Part shown: one piece after another, positions 1 through 16,900 of the stretch | Layout of the letters: each line of letters opens with the position of its first letter | Numbering within the stretch: position 1 is the stretch's first letter | Assembly (NCBI RefSeq): GCF_964204645.1 | Contig: NC_134027.1 | Coordinates: forward strand, 20,634,485 to 20,698,484 | Length of the DNA: 64,000 nucleotides | Reading direction: 5' to 3' | From: Tubulanus polymorphus | Taxonomy: Eukaryota > Nemertea > Palaeonemertea > Tubulaniformes > Tubulanidae | Notes under the pieces: generated by a model | Told to the model about the DNA's origin: nothing | What the model saw: only the letters and a program-made list of their open reading frames with translations | Database searches by the model: none | Made by a program: the position numbers and the translations under genes

Positions 1-28
1 ATTTTTAAATCTAACGGTTTATTTTCAG

Positions 29-6293
<6,265 letters not shown>

Positions 6294-6985
6294 CTCAATC
6301 TTCACTTCAAATTTGTTTTTCCTGCCAGGATTTGAAAACAATATTGATGGTCTATTTTAAGATTTGTATGACTGTTGATAATGATACGTTGAATCTATGA
6401 ACTCGTGGACTGTAACTTCATTCCTTTAAAGGTGGGTTGAGTGACGGTGTTGACTTCGGATCATGATACATACGTCCCCTTTGGTGATAGGAAAAGATTA
6501 CAGGTCACTGGTTGCAGAATTATGGTTGAAAATAGGATTTTCAGTAATGGCGGCAGTGGCAATTTTTGAAAAACCGCCATATTTCAAATGGAATGGGTGA
6601 TCCCAATTGTGTCTTTGGATTACTTTTTTTCTATCACCCTAAGGAAAAACCATGCCACCTTTGTATGATGACTTCAGAAGTCAGAAGTCACTTAACCCCA
6701 CCCACTATTTCATTGAAGGATATGTATTGTTTTATCTTGAGGAATAACAAACCGGCTCGGGCTTTAGAATAAATTGTGACTTCAATTTCACTATCAGAAT
6801 GAAGTTCAATCTCAAACTTGAGACTTTTGTACGTAAACAGGAACTGCTAAAACCCTTAACCTCCGAGCCAGAGGAAATCGATTTCAATGTCTTTTTGACC
6901 AGTTTTGATTTCACCTAAATTATTTTTGAGAGTCCTGATGTGATTCTTTTTGGATTTCAGCACTAACGTACGTGATCGAAAAAAT
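6294..6985. other. Intergenic, no gene seen
   Basis: Between the SLC47A polyadenylation signal and the stop codon of the minus-strand GPCR. It contains short ORFs only, none with recognisable protein features, and no clear tandem repeat. The two genes are convergent, so their 3' UTRs share this stretch. Confidence 0.6.
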
Positions 6986-6990
6986 TATCG

Positions 6991-7968
6991 TTATACTTTT
7001 CCACAGCGTAACAACAACTTCATTTGTTCTTTAAAGTTTCTACTGTACACGTAATAAAATATGCCGTTTACAGCCGAATTCAGGGCTTGAAAAGTCTCAT
7101 TCAAAAGTAACACCCGCCAGGTTATAGACCATGGAAAAATATATTTCAAAACACTGTATAAAATTTCAGGGGTAAGTGACACCATGAATATAGCTGATGC
7201 GACAAATACCATTCTATGAGCCGTTACATCTTTATTTAGTTTACCTGCATCGGTCAATTGTTTCCTATTTTCTGCGTGGATTTGTAATTTTATTATCATA
7301 ACCATATTCAGTAGTGGTATGAGAGCGAAAGGAAAATATGACGAGAAAATAGAAATAAACAAAGACGAATATTTATGAGTTTTGTAAACTACTTGGGCAT
7401 TGAGGACAGTGAGGCCGTACGTGCAGCTTCGTTTTGAATATCCAACACGTCGGTCCAGATGGTGATATGCAGATGCTCCACTCCAAATGAGGATCCCAAC
7501 GGCTGAAAATACATAACAATGATTCAAATTCCAATATCTCTTCGCTATTAGTGGGAAGCAAATGTGAAATGCTCGATCAAACGTCACTAGTAAGGTCAAA
7601 CTGTTGCGAATGTAGGATCCCCATCTTGAAAGGAAATTACCCGATATATAAAGCTCAGGAGCTCCCAAATTGATGCTTAAATAGAGCGCAATCTTTCCAT
7701 AGCGAATAAGTTTCAAAACCCAAGTAAAATAGTTATAAACAATGATCGCGATGCAACAGACAATATCAGAAACAGCAAGCAACAATAAGATGAAATGTGA
7801 CGTGGCGGAACTATTCATTTTATGTAGTCGATATAACACAACTAGAGTAAGTGAGTTTGTTATGAGACCGAACCATGCGACCGGTCCTATCACCGTTACT
7901 GCTACAAGATTCCAAACTACGTCAATATGAGACAAGCATTTGTTCACGATTGTGGCGTTAACCACCAT
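6991..7968 (-). CDS. Rhodopsin-type (class A) G-protein-coupled receptor, orphan
   Basis: A single open frame of 325 codons from the ATG at 7968. The frame is open further upstream (to 8028) but only with a GTG, and ATG 7968 puts a short glycosylatable tail (NAT) before TM1. Seven hydrophobic segments are visible. TM1 has the G..N..T pattern (GLITNSLTLVVL), TM2 has LAVSD, the TM3 end reads TFDRAF in place of DRY, TM6 has a Pro, and TM7 ends NGIFYYVYSRNF in place of NPxxY, followed by a basic helix 8 and a Cys near the C-terminus. This is the pattern of peptide-receptor-like GPCRs greatly expanded in spiralians. The ligand is unknown. It is intronless, convergent with SLC47A. Family is certain, subfamily is not. 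Confidence 0.85.
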   Translation of the reverse strand: MVVNATIVNKCLSHIDVVWNLVAVTVIGPVAWFGLITNSLTLVVLYRLHKMNSSATSHFILLLLAVSDIVCCIAIIVYNYFTWVLKLIRYGKIALYLSINLGAPELYISGNFLSRWGSYIRNSLTLLVTFDRAFHICFPLIAKRYWNLNHCYVFSAVGILIWSGASAYHHLDRRVGYSKRSCTYGLTVLNAQVVYKTHKYSSLFISIFSSYFPFALIPLLNMVMIIKLQIHAENRKQLTDAGKLNKDVTAHRMVFVASAIFMVSLTPEILYSVLKYIFPWSITWRVLLLNETFQALNSAVNGIFYYVYSRNFKEQMKLLLRCGKV

Positions 7969-8774
7969 CGCTAATAGAATGTGATGCAATAAGATGTACG
8001 TTTTGATACTGCGCACTAGACAAATCACAGCAGAAGAACGCGCCTTGGATTCTGAAATATTTTACGTATATAGTCTAAAACGCCGTATCGTTCGTAATGA
8101 TATATTATTAGACAGCGCAGTGTTCTTACGAAACAGAGTGCGGGCATTCAGGATTTCATGTATGGATCAACATTCTTATCACAAGTCTCCTGAATACACA
8201 AATATTTTCTTTGTTTTTCACTCAATCCAAGATCATCGGAAAAATGAGAAATCTAATTGAATTATATTCGCGTTTTTATCAGTGATCTTAAGTTTCCGGC
8301 CGATAAATGATAGGCACAGAATATGGGAAATGGTAGAAAATGTATTGGTTGGTATTGGTTCATTGTTAAAAATGAACCAGGGGAAGAATAGTTGTCATAG
8401 TATTGATATTGTCAGGTTGTGATCATCTCATTCAAAGAAGGCATTTACCAGAAGCATTCACTACCGAGTCATATCTAAGAACATAAATAGAAACATCCTT
8501 GAAGAATTTATTAAGATGTTAGAATATACATTTAGAAAGTTTCGCTTTGGTTATGTTATTGAGTGCACACATACTGATAATGACTTCAATAATGTTATTT
8601 ATTCTAACGGGGAATCGACGAAAAATATTGCTGCAATAAAACTTACGAATTAGGATCTTTCAAACAGTATCACTAAGTTTCCTTCCCAAATGACGGGATT
8701 TTCAGTTCATAATACACGAACATGATATACGTAGCATAAAGTTATCAAACTAACAAATAGTAGAAAGGGGTATT

Positions 8775-8828
8775 TGATCGAAAAATGAGAAATAATTCTC
8801 ATGTTCTTCCACAGCGTAACAACAATTT
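8775..8828 (-). pseudogene. Relic of the C-terminal tail of a second GPCR copy
   Basis: The minus strand reads the same last codons as the GPCR at 6991-7968 (TTG TTG TTA CGC TGT GGA, i.e. LLLRCG) followed by two changed codons and a stop, and the flanking GATCGAAAAA is also shared. Homology stops at about 8829, where a repeat begins. This is the 3' end of a tandem paralogue otherwise lost or displaced by the repeat. Confidence 0.6.
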
Positions 8829-8829
8829 A

Positions 8830-9130
8830 TATACTGATCCACCGTTTAAGAACGGCATGGCTGGTCAACGGATTGAGAACCGTATTTCCGTCATTATACG
8901 GTACACTTTACGGGCCAGACCAGAAACAGATCCGTTTTATAACGGTAGAGATTCGTAAATAGACGTTTGTAAAACCGCTCCCAAACGGTGTGAAATCCTC
9001 AAATACTTGACCCGAGAGTTCGTCCTTCCAGGGTTCGAACCTATATACTACTCCAGTTGCTGAAACCTGGCTCGCGTGACGGTGCTTGCCAATTACCACT
9101 GAACATGTATGCAGCACAGGCAATCCTGTC
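8830..9130 (-). mobile_element. tRNA-derived SINE-like repeat
   Basis: On the minus strand an A-box-like stretch (CAGTGGTAATTGGC, about 9105) is followed by a B box GGTTCGAACCC (about 9030), as in the RNA polymerase III promoter of tRNA-derived SINEs. The distal part (8840-8960) is rich in short CCGT...ACGG inverted motifs also seen at 10680-11030. Target duplications were not identified. Confidence 0.45.
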
Positions 9131-9960
9131 TCAATCAAATGAGATACGAAAACATAAAAGATGTAATATAATGGAAATATATTTTCCAGGTGTTTCTACC
9201 CATTGAATTATATACATAAGATCACATTTCTCAATTTCACAATATCTTAATATTTGCCCTCATTACTTGTCTCAAAAGATGTCGTCAAAAAATCCATCAA
9301 TATTTGACTGAGGAAAATATCATTTGATTACTATTCATGACTTTAATTATAGGTACATGATTATTTGATAGAGAAAAATTGGCTCTAAACAAATTAATCT
9401 TTAAAACTATTATTCATGCGATAAAATAAAGTAAAGCTTTGGCTACTTTGGTTTGAAACTTAGCACTAAAAAAATCCAGCTTAAAGCATAATCAGCACCG
9501 ACTGTCCATCTGTACTGTTTGATTCAACAACATAAAATTCATTTTTCAAAATGTAATTATTCAGAAACACTATATTTGATCAAAATGAAGCAGATTACTT
9601 TCCTTAATACATGTACACTGTATCAAGTTTTATGGTCTCATGTATGCCTTGAAAAATCAAGCAGATAACATAGAAAATATTCAAAGTATTTTGAGTACAA
9701 CTCAATATAGATGCTAGATTGGGTAAATAACCTTTTACATAATGGCAAAATACCATGAATGAAATATATGATTGTATGATAGTTTAGAACCACCATTCTA
9801 TAAACTTGATTGGTATTACATCTGCTGATGCCCAAGCTAGGCAGCCTTGGATTTATACATCCTTCTGGGTCGTATCAAACAATGAAACGCGTAATGAAAT
9901 ACTGGCTATTTGCACAGTTTCTTTTTACTTCTGGATAGTAGTTCAAACCGAAGTACCGGT
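9131..9960. other. Intergenic AT-rich DNA, no gene seen
   Basis: AT-rich sequence with only short, low-complexity reading frames. I see no exon-like segment, tRNA or clear tandem array here. Confidence 0.55.
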
Positions 9961-9964
9961 ACAC

Positions 9965-10215
9965 GCATCCTCGCCTGCCAGGGGTCCTGTATCACCCGCG
10001 AACTCGCTTCCACCCCCTGGACTCACGACGCGTGATTTCATTACTGGCGCTTTTGCACATGACGTCATGTATCAACTTGCGAAATAGTTCCTTGTTCGCC
10101 CAAAGTTCGCTGATTGGTCCATTTAACGGGAATTCCAACAGAAGCCTCATGTCATTTGTTATCGGTATGACCGGATTCTGGTCGGCCATTTATATACCAA
10201 CGACTCGCGACGTGA
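9965..10215 (+). repeat. Promoter-like repeat, copy a (inverted partner at 11865-12124)
   Basis: About 250 bp shared with 11865-12124 in opposite orientation. Conserved in both copies at the same spacing are a CRE palindrome TGACGTCA (10062-10069 here) and an inverted CCAAT box in GCTGATTGGTC downstream of it, together with GCGTGATTTCATTAC upstream. These look like polymerase II promoter elements, so this may be a solo LTR or a promoter-bearing repeat. No coding sequence is evident. Confidence 0.6.
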
Positions 10216-10299
10216 ACCGTGATGATGTACTGCTTACTATCGATGTTGTTTACTGTAACAGAGAAAATGCAAAAAGTACATGATCTTAAATTTAATTGC

Positions 10300-10375
10300 C
10301 ACCCAGTGATGGTCTAATGGTGAAAGCATTGTCACTAACCCAAGGGCAGTTCTGGGTTAACTGCAAGATCCTGGG
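10300..10375 (+). repeat. Decayed tRNA-like sequence
   Basis: The stretch GTGATGGTCTAATGGTGAAAGC resembles the D-arm/A box of a tRNA, and TTCTGGGTTAACTGC about 40 bases later resembles a damaged B box. It is too degraded to be a tRNA gene; probably an old SINE head. Confidence 0.25.
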
Positions 10376-10639
10376 CATAGGTGTATAGGCCTACCTATTC
10401 TTCTTGTTCCCATAACGATTTTGACAGTGAACAATAGCAAGGGAACAATGTCCAAGGATCATGACATCAAAATGACACTGTCCAACCGACAGGCAAAGCC
10501 AAATTTGTATTATTTTTAGTTCTTCGATAAGTTCATGGGCCGTTTTGGTATCAAACAAACACACTCACATTGTACTTCAATGATTCCACTGCATCAAACA
10601 ATAAATCATGGTTTAAAAAGCAATTTACCTGCTAAAAGT

Positions 10640-11035
10640 TTGCCGTCATCCTCAGTGCCGAATGGTACCCGCCATTTTGAAATTGCGGTGTGAAACGCGA
10701 AAAAACCATCAAATGACGATTATTACACCGTGCTAAACCGGCAACAACCGCCCATAGACGGTTCCATACGCGTCTCTAATTTTAGGTCGGGACGAAAAAC
10801 GTTGTTCAAAGGCATCACCGATTATAAACGGTTTCATACGTCTATTCACGGATTGGACGGTTCCAAAACCGTATATTGACTGAAATTAAGTCGTATGAAA
10901 GGTACGACCTGTTCATTGCCGTATAATAGCGGAAAACGCCGTTAATTGACGACTTTCTCCGTTATCAGACGTTTTTTAACCGCACCTTTACGGGAAAACG
11001 GGAATTTACCGTTTTACTTTTTACAGTGTGGCGTC
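10640..11035. repeat. Repeat rich in short CCGT/ACGG inverted motifs
   Basis: The stretch is dense in ACCG, CCGT, ACGG and AACGG motifs arranged as small inverted repeats (for example around GGGAATTTACCGTTTTAC at its end). The same composition appears at 8840-8960. It carries no open frame and is probably a non-autonomous transposon. Boundaries are approximate. Confidence 0.4.
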
Positions 11036-11864
11036 GCTGGCAGTTGCAAGTCGGTCGTTGGAACGCGGCGATCTTGATCGCTGGCGGCCGCAGTGAATCG
11101 CGTCGCTGTATGGGCGCGTAGGTATTGCTTCAGCAGTGCGCAACAAACATCTAATCGGCGCCAAAACTGTTGTAAAGACAGAAGATACACGCTAATTAAA
11201 TAATTAATGAATTAACACGTTACAAACTGACAAGTTAACGAACCAAACAACCATCAATAAGATATGACTGTTGAAGAATAGACTGCGCTGCCCATCTGTT
11301 ATCTGAACAGACTCGAACGTATACAGACCCCTTAACTGATCCGTGTGTTCATTTGTACGAGCGACCGAAGGTGAATGTGTTACTTAACGTGGAAGATTTG
11401 GCGTAGGTGCTAAGGAGCAAACCGAAGTAGCCTGGACACGACGACGTGACGCTTCGATCTGAATAACTGTAAATGATAGTGAGTAAAAAAAGTTATTGAA
11501 GCTTTCGAAACCCGTTCGAGAAGCCTATCATTGATCCAATACCGTATTGATGTAACAGAGAGCATATCCTGTGGGCTGCGATGCCACATTTGAGGACCAG
11601 GTCCGTAGACAAGAGAATGCAGCGGAAAATGGTCTATTTCAAAATTACAGGATAACTAATTATTTTTCTCATGAAATACACTAAAAAAGTACATATGGTC
11701 AAAACATGGTAATTACCAGATCCATCATCTTGACAGCTGCAGGTTCAAGAAGACTTCGGCTGTTGCCGACACTTGCCCTTTACTTAGACCGCCCATCTTC
11801 ACCCGTCAAGGGATTCGAACCCACTACGCTAAAGCTGTTCCCCGAACCCCTTGACCTCACGAGT
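11036..11864. other. GC-richer island and flank, unexplained
   Basis: From about 11035 to 11160 the sequence is clearly richer in G, C and CpG than its surroundings (GGCGTCGCTGGCAGTTGCAA and following). No open frame or RNA structure is recognised. With the inverted promoter-like repeats on either side, it could be the internal part of an element. At about 11800-11850 the minus strand has a B-box-like GGTTCGAATCCC. Confidence 0.35.
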
Positions 11865-12124
11865 CGTTGGAGTCGTTACTAGCCGACCAGAATCCGGTCG
11901 ACGTACCAATCACAGCGCTTGTAACAAACCGTCAGTAGACTTCTTTTGGTTTTCCCGTTAAATTGACCAATCAGCGAACGTTTTACCGAACAAGGAAGTA
12001 TTTTATGCAAATCGATATATGACGTCATGTGCAACAGCGCAGTAATGAAATCACGCTTCGTGAGGCCAGGGGGCTGGTGGAAGCGAGTTCGGGAGTGATA
12101 CTCGGACCCCTGGCAAGCGAGGAT
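11865..12124 (-). repeat. Promoter-like repeat, copy b (inverted partner of 9965-10215)
   Basis: Inverse orientation copy with the CRE palindrome at 12020-12027 and the CCAAT box in TGACCAATCAGCG. The two copies face each other across about 1.65 kb. Divergence is moderate, so the pair is not recent. Confidence 0.6.
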
Positions 12125-12826
12125 GTAGACCGCCATGAGGATCTAGCGTGTTTCATGAGACTTCCGTAAAATGTTGTGTCGAAAAGCTATTGTCAAAAAA
12201 TCGATAAGGTACGGGCTTCGGGGAAACAAAGGCACACATTCTATAAATATTTCCGCGTTAAATATCACCCAATTTCAGTTTAGCGACGAATTATTTGAGT
12301 TATGGTGGTAACATTTCAAAATTGCATGAACTGATAATTTATCATCACTCCCGCCAATAAGGTTATGTTTATCATATTATGCAAGCAAAACTACTGCTGT
12401 CTGCTAGTAAAATGAATTTTGATTTTGTTCATTCGGCTTTCGTTTATGATGATTAATGTGAAAATGGTTCCTTTTAAAGGGCTCTAGAAAACTAAACCGA
12501 TTTGCCCAGTGGCAATAGTCTGTCAGGATCCACCTCTCAAAAATATACGTTGGTTTTGTAGGTAAAAAGCTCCAAGGTGAACTTCACGACAAAATCAATA
12601 TCAATCTTCTCACATGTTGATATATGAAAACTTATAGATTTTACAGTTTTAATTGGGTACCTTGTAAAAACCCTGCGGTACATAATCCCTTCAACAATAT
12701 GATCACCGAATTAGCATTAAAATTTATTTTGATTGTGCGAATTTATTGATTTTATTCAATCATTCAATCAAGCGGTATGTTAGAATTTAACAAACTGGAG
12801 TGGTCCGTCATTTGAAAATAACTTAC
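12125..12826. other. Intergenic, no gene seen
   Basis: AT-rich sequence without an exon-like segment that I can support. Several stops are present in all frames. Confidence 0.5.
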
Positions 12827-13092
12827 TCGCAAAAGGAATCTTGGTTGTAGGCATCTCATTTCTTCCCAGTTCTGTAACGTTCCTTGCATTCAATAAAGTT
12901 TTCCCGATCTGCGCAACTTTTACTTTGTCTGACTTTTCTTCAAGTTCCGCTTCCAACAGTTTAATCTTCTCTAGTATCCTCCATCATGTGTGGAGAAAAA
13001 CATTGTTTTTTTAAATCTCGAAGATAAAGATCCGCCTGCACGCCCAAACGCTCTGCGATCCTGTCTCGGTTTTTGTTTGATTCATTTTCTTC
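12827..13092 (-). pseudogene. Coiled-coil gene fragment with CC1-box-like motif, frameshifted
   Basis: On the minus strand two adjacent segments read as charged coiled coil. The first contains LREENESNKNRDRIAERLGVQ. The second contains LEAELEEKSDKVKVAQIGKT followed by LLNARN and ends at a good donor (GTAAGT at 12826-12821). AQIGKTLL resembles the CC1 box (AAxxGxxLL) of dynein adaptors such as BICD, TRAK/HAP1 and Spindly. The segments are in different frames, joined through a stop, with no room for an intron, so the copy looks broken by a one-base change. Weaker exon-like pieces lie upstream to about 13560 (DSFKEVIDAIRAKGF). Whether this is a pseudogene or an incompletely read gene is unsettled. 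Confidence 0.35.
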
Positions 13093-13884
13093 TCGAAGTT
13101 AATATATAATTTAAATACTTTCCCACCTTCGATTCGTCATCGTTTTGACGAGCGAAACGGATTCACTTTTGGCCCTGATAGAAAAGAAAAATGCGACGAA
13201 TGATATGGATCCACAAAAACCTAACTTTTTAAAACCGGTATTTTCCGGTGAATCCATGAATCATCCGCACGCACGAGTTTTTTAAATTGAAAAAACTACA
13301 ATTTTTTATCTAGAGTATTGTAATATCATATCAATAATCATTTATTGTCAACAAAATGATCAGGCATGTGTCATTTTTCAAAAACCCCTTAGCCCGGATA
13401 GCGTCTATTACCTCCTTGAAGCTGTCAAAATCAAGCGCGCAGTCTACAATTGGAGCATTCCTTGACGCGGCTTCCTCCCCGAAAGGAAATTATATCTTTT
13501 CAACTAGGATACTTAGAACTAGGAATTCAAGCCAAAATGATGTAAATACCGGTTTGCATTGACGATTGATTACATAAACAAACTTGGTCATTTCCTAGTA
13601 TGGTCTAATGTGATTCAACCTTGACGACGTAGCAAAGGAATTTTTTCAATTATCTACTAGTAGTTTATCGTCTTAAAAAAGAAATCAAAGTAATTTCTGA
13701 CTGAAGGAGTCGGCCGCGATGATTTTATTTCAGTTATTTTTAGATTTTTTAGTAGATAGGCCTAAAACATAGTTCCACAGAAGAGGCATTTTCCACGAAG
13801 CATATTTTTTCCGAACCGATTGCTAGTTTTTTACTAGGGAGGTAGCTTACAGAAATGAACAGCGAATAGCTAGAGCTGAATTCG

Positions 13885-13947
13885 GGATTTGACCAATCAG
13901 CGCGTTAATTGGTCCGAGTTAATTGGTTGTTTACTATCCTGGATAAA
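13885..13947 (+). promoter_or_regulatory. Probable HBP1 promoter / 5' UTR with CCAAT boxes
   Basis: A CCAAT box (GACCAATCAGCG) and two inverted CCAAT-like motifs (TTAATTGGT) lie within 60 bp upstream of the proposed HBP1 start codon at 13948. No TATA box is obvious. Transcription start is inferred only. Confidence 0.4.
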
Positions 13948-16900
13948 ATGGCGTCGATCCAAGTGGTAAGTGGGTGTCTCTACGGCGACATTAAGCCGGC
14001 TTTTTAAACGCATCCGTGCGTGGATATCGGCGAAATTTCGCTTGTAGATGCGACTAAATGTCGGGTGATAGAACGTGAAATTTGGAGCCGATATTCGGCT
14101 TAATAGGGAATTTTTCATTGATTACATGATGAAGTGACAATTCGATCGACACGTCACATACAATCGATTTAGCGTATGAATAGAGAATAGTACGCGCTCG
14201 CTGTCATGTTATTACACGTAATTTCCATTCTTTCATACGTACTAGGCCTAGGCCTAGCATAGATATTTGTAGTCTTTAAACATGTTTGGTTGTGGGGTAA
14301 TTAGGCCTAGTCCATGGTCTCTCCTCAGCAAAGTTTTGGGACACAACAAGAAATCTCAGAAAGGTCTATAAATTTTAGGGTGCCATTGGCATTGTTATTC
14401 CAGTGAACTGAAGCACCTACTTCTACCAGAATGTTCACCAAGAACCTTTAGTGTCTGGGTAAACTAGAATGGTAGAAGAGCAACGTAGATCACTGTGGAG
14501 ACAACCACAGGACTGGGTGAACCAGAGAATGGGACGGTGTCTGATCTCTAAGTTTAGTACATGAAAAAGTGTTTGCTTTGCTTTGAGGTAACCCTTGAAG
14601 ATATTTTTCAACAACTAAAGTGATAGACCTTAAGGCCTTGATGTAGGCCTATCTTCATTAAAATGGACATCACAAATTTGAGGAAGTCCCCTCGAGATCC
14701 ACCCGCAAAAAAATTGGTCTAGCCTATATGAGACCTATTCCTGGCTCAACTGCATTAAATACAAAAATCAGCCGACAAGTCTTTGAATTGGATAGAGCGT
14801 TAAGAAATAAGATTGACATCGAATGTGTAATTATAGCCTAGGCTTATTTGATTGTACAATTTTGGTATCAGGTCCTCATTATCAGGACCCTATGAGGGAA
14901 GAATAGGTTCAAATCATTCCTGTGAGGGATTCTCATGACGAGGTCAGATTCTAAACCCCTGCCGGGGATAATGTGGCAGCACCTCATGAAGCCCCTTTGA
15001 GGGAGGAATGTGACAGCCACCTGAAGCCACAAAGTTTAAATCTAAGTGAGCTAGTAGGCTACCAGTATGGTATTCTATAGCCGTGATCACAAGCATCTTT
15101 GGCATGTGCTAAAAACTGTTCACATGGGTGCCAAATGGGCAAACGAATATGCCTTATTTGGCTCAACCAAAAACGTTGGACCAGGCCTGAGCCAAATTTT
15201 AGCATGGGACAGATGATTGCAACTTGTTCTGAAAATGATTCTCTTCACTTCGTTTGAGCATTGCTTACTACCAGTATCGCATGAGTGGTTTGCATGTAAA
15301 GCGCTCTCTAAAATAAGAAACGGGCCAAATTTGGCTCGAGCCTGATCCGTGCCGTATTGTCTCCGTGTGATCGCAGCTTAGGCCTATGTGAGGCTTTCAT
15401 AACTGGATAGATAGAGTCACAAACTGCCTTCTTTGTTCTTCGTCAAATGTTTGTGATACTACGTTTTGTTTCATTGAATTTCCTAGATGCAGTCGCCGAA
15501 GCGCCATCAAGTAAAAACCGAACGCATGCAGGAATATTTGAGGGCTCAAGCCGAACAGTCGAGTCCGACAAAACGTTTACAGTGTCCCGAAGAAGGTTGC
15601 AATAAAGTGTTGACGAGTTCGCCCGGTTTGAGGTATCACCTGAAATCTCATTATCAGGATCGACCGTACATGTGTCTACGCTGTAATAAACGGTTCAAAA
15701 GGTAATTTCAAACGGTCGTTTTAGAGTAGGCCTAGCGCCTTGTATGTATGTGTTTCGTTTTGTAAACTGGGTACCGAGGTTAGCGTTAGGGTTACATAAT
15801 AGACAGGTGATGATTTTGCCGACGCTGCATTATGATTGTTAATGCTATTTTGCTGATACTCGTTCCGATTGGTTTATTTCACACTGCGCATTAGAAAATT
15901 CTAGGAGAGGGCAGAGAACAGAGTTTGTGAAAATAGATCAGAAAGAGTCGCGTTCCAATCCTGGGCCAGAATATCGCTCGTGCAGCATCTTTCCCACAGG
16001 ACCACCAAACTCGTTGGATTCCACTGTTTTTAAACTGTTTTAACTAGGCCTACATAGTCTATACTACGAGCAATTATCTCAACTTGAGATAATTGCTCGT
16101 AGGTCTAAAGCACTATGATCCTATAACTCTCATTCTATCCCTAGCCCTAAAACAGATTCTAATCCCTCCCTTAAACCTAATAGAATAACTTGAATGTTAT
16201 TCATTCTAGCTATATCTCAATCAGATGTCAGTAAAATTTGATAGTATTTACAAACAAATGCCACGTCAGCAAAATATCCACTTCAAACATAAAATTCAGG
16301 GTGGATTTAAACTTCAGGGTGGATTAAGTGAAAGTTTGATTAACCTAGAAGAATCAGAAGCAGGCATTTTTCAATGCGTGAAATTTGCCTCGGCCAATAT
16401 ACAATGAGCAATAGCCTACGTGTCGCACATTTTCATATGTGGCAAACCTGCACAAGTGCCTGTGCACTTGGCGGGGTTTTCATGGCAAATGACGGGGTTT
16501 TCTGTCAGTGCTGAGTCTCACGATGCCATCAAGTTCGAATCCCTGCTGAGTGAGCATATTTGCTAACAGTTTCTAAAAGTAGTTTGTATTTTTTCATAAC
16601 AGCGCTAATGGTTTGAAATACCACACCGAACGCACGAAATGCCAGATATTCCACCATGACGATAGGTCATCCTCACCGATTTTCATCGACGAATCAACGG
16701 ACAACAGTTTATCGCCGTGGAAACCGTCTATATCTCCGACGTCGAGCGCTATACGTTGTTTGAACCCGTCGCTCGAGTGTTTCGAAGGTCCCGATAGTTT
16801 GCCAGGTAAGAATGAAAAAGATAAGCACCTTAGCGGTTATTATGTGAACACAGTCAATTGCAGTTTTGTAGCTCATAACGTGTTCTAATGATTGTGGGGA

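Noticed and set aside
13356-13562. Plus-strand 68-codon ORF
   Set aside because: No domain or conserved features; the minus strand here looks more exon-like, and that is itself weak.
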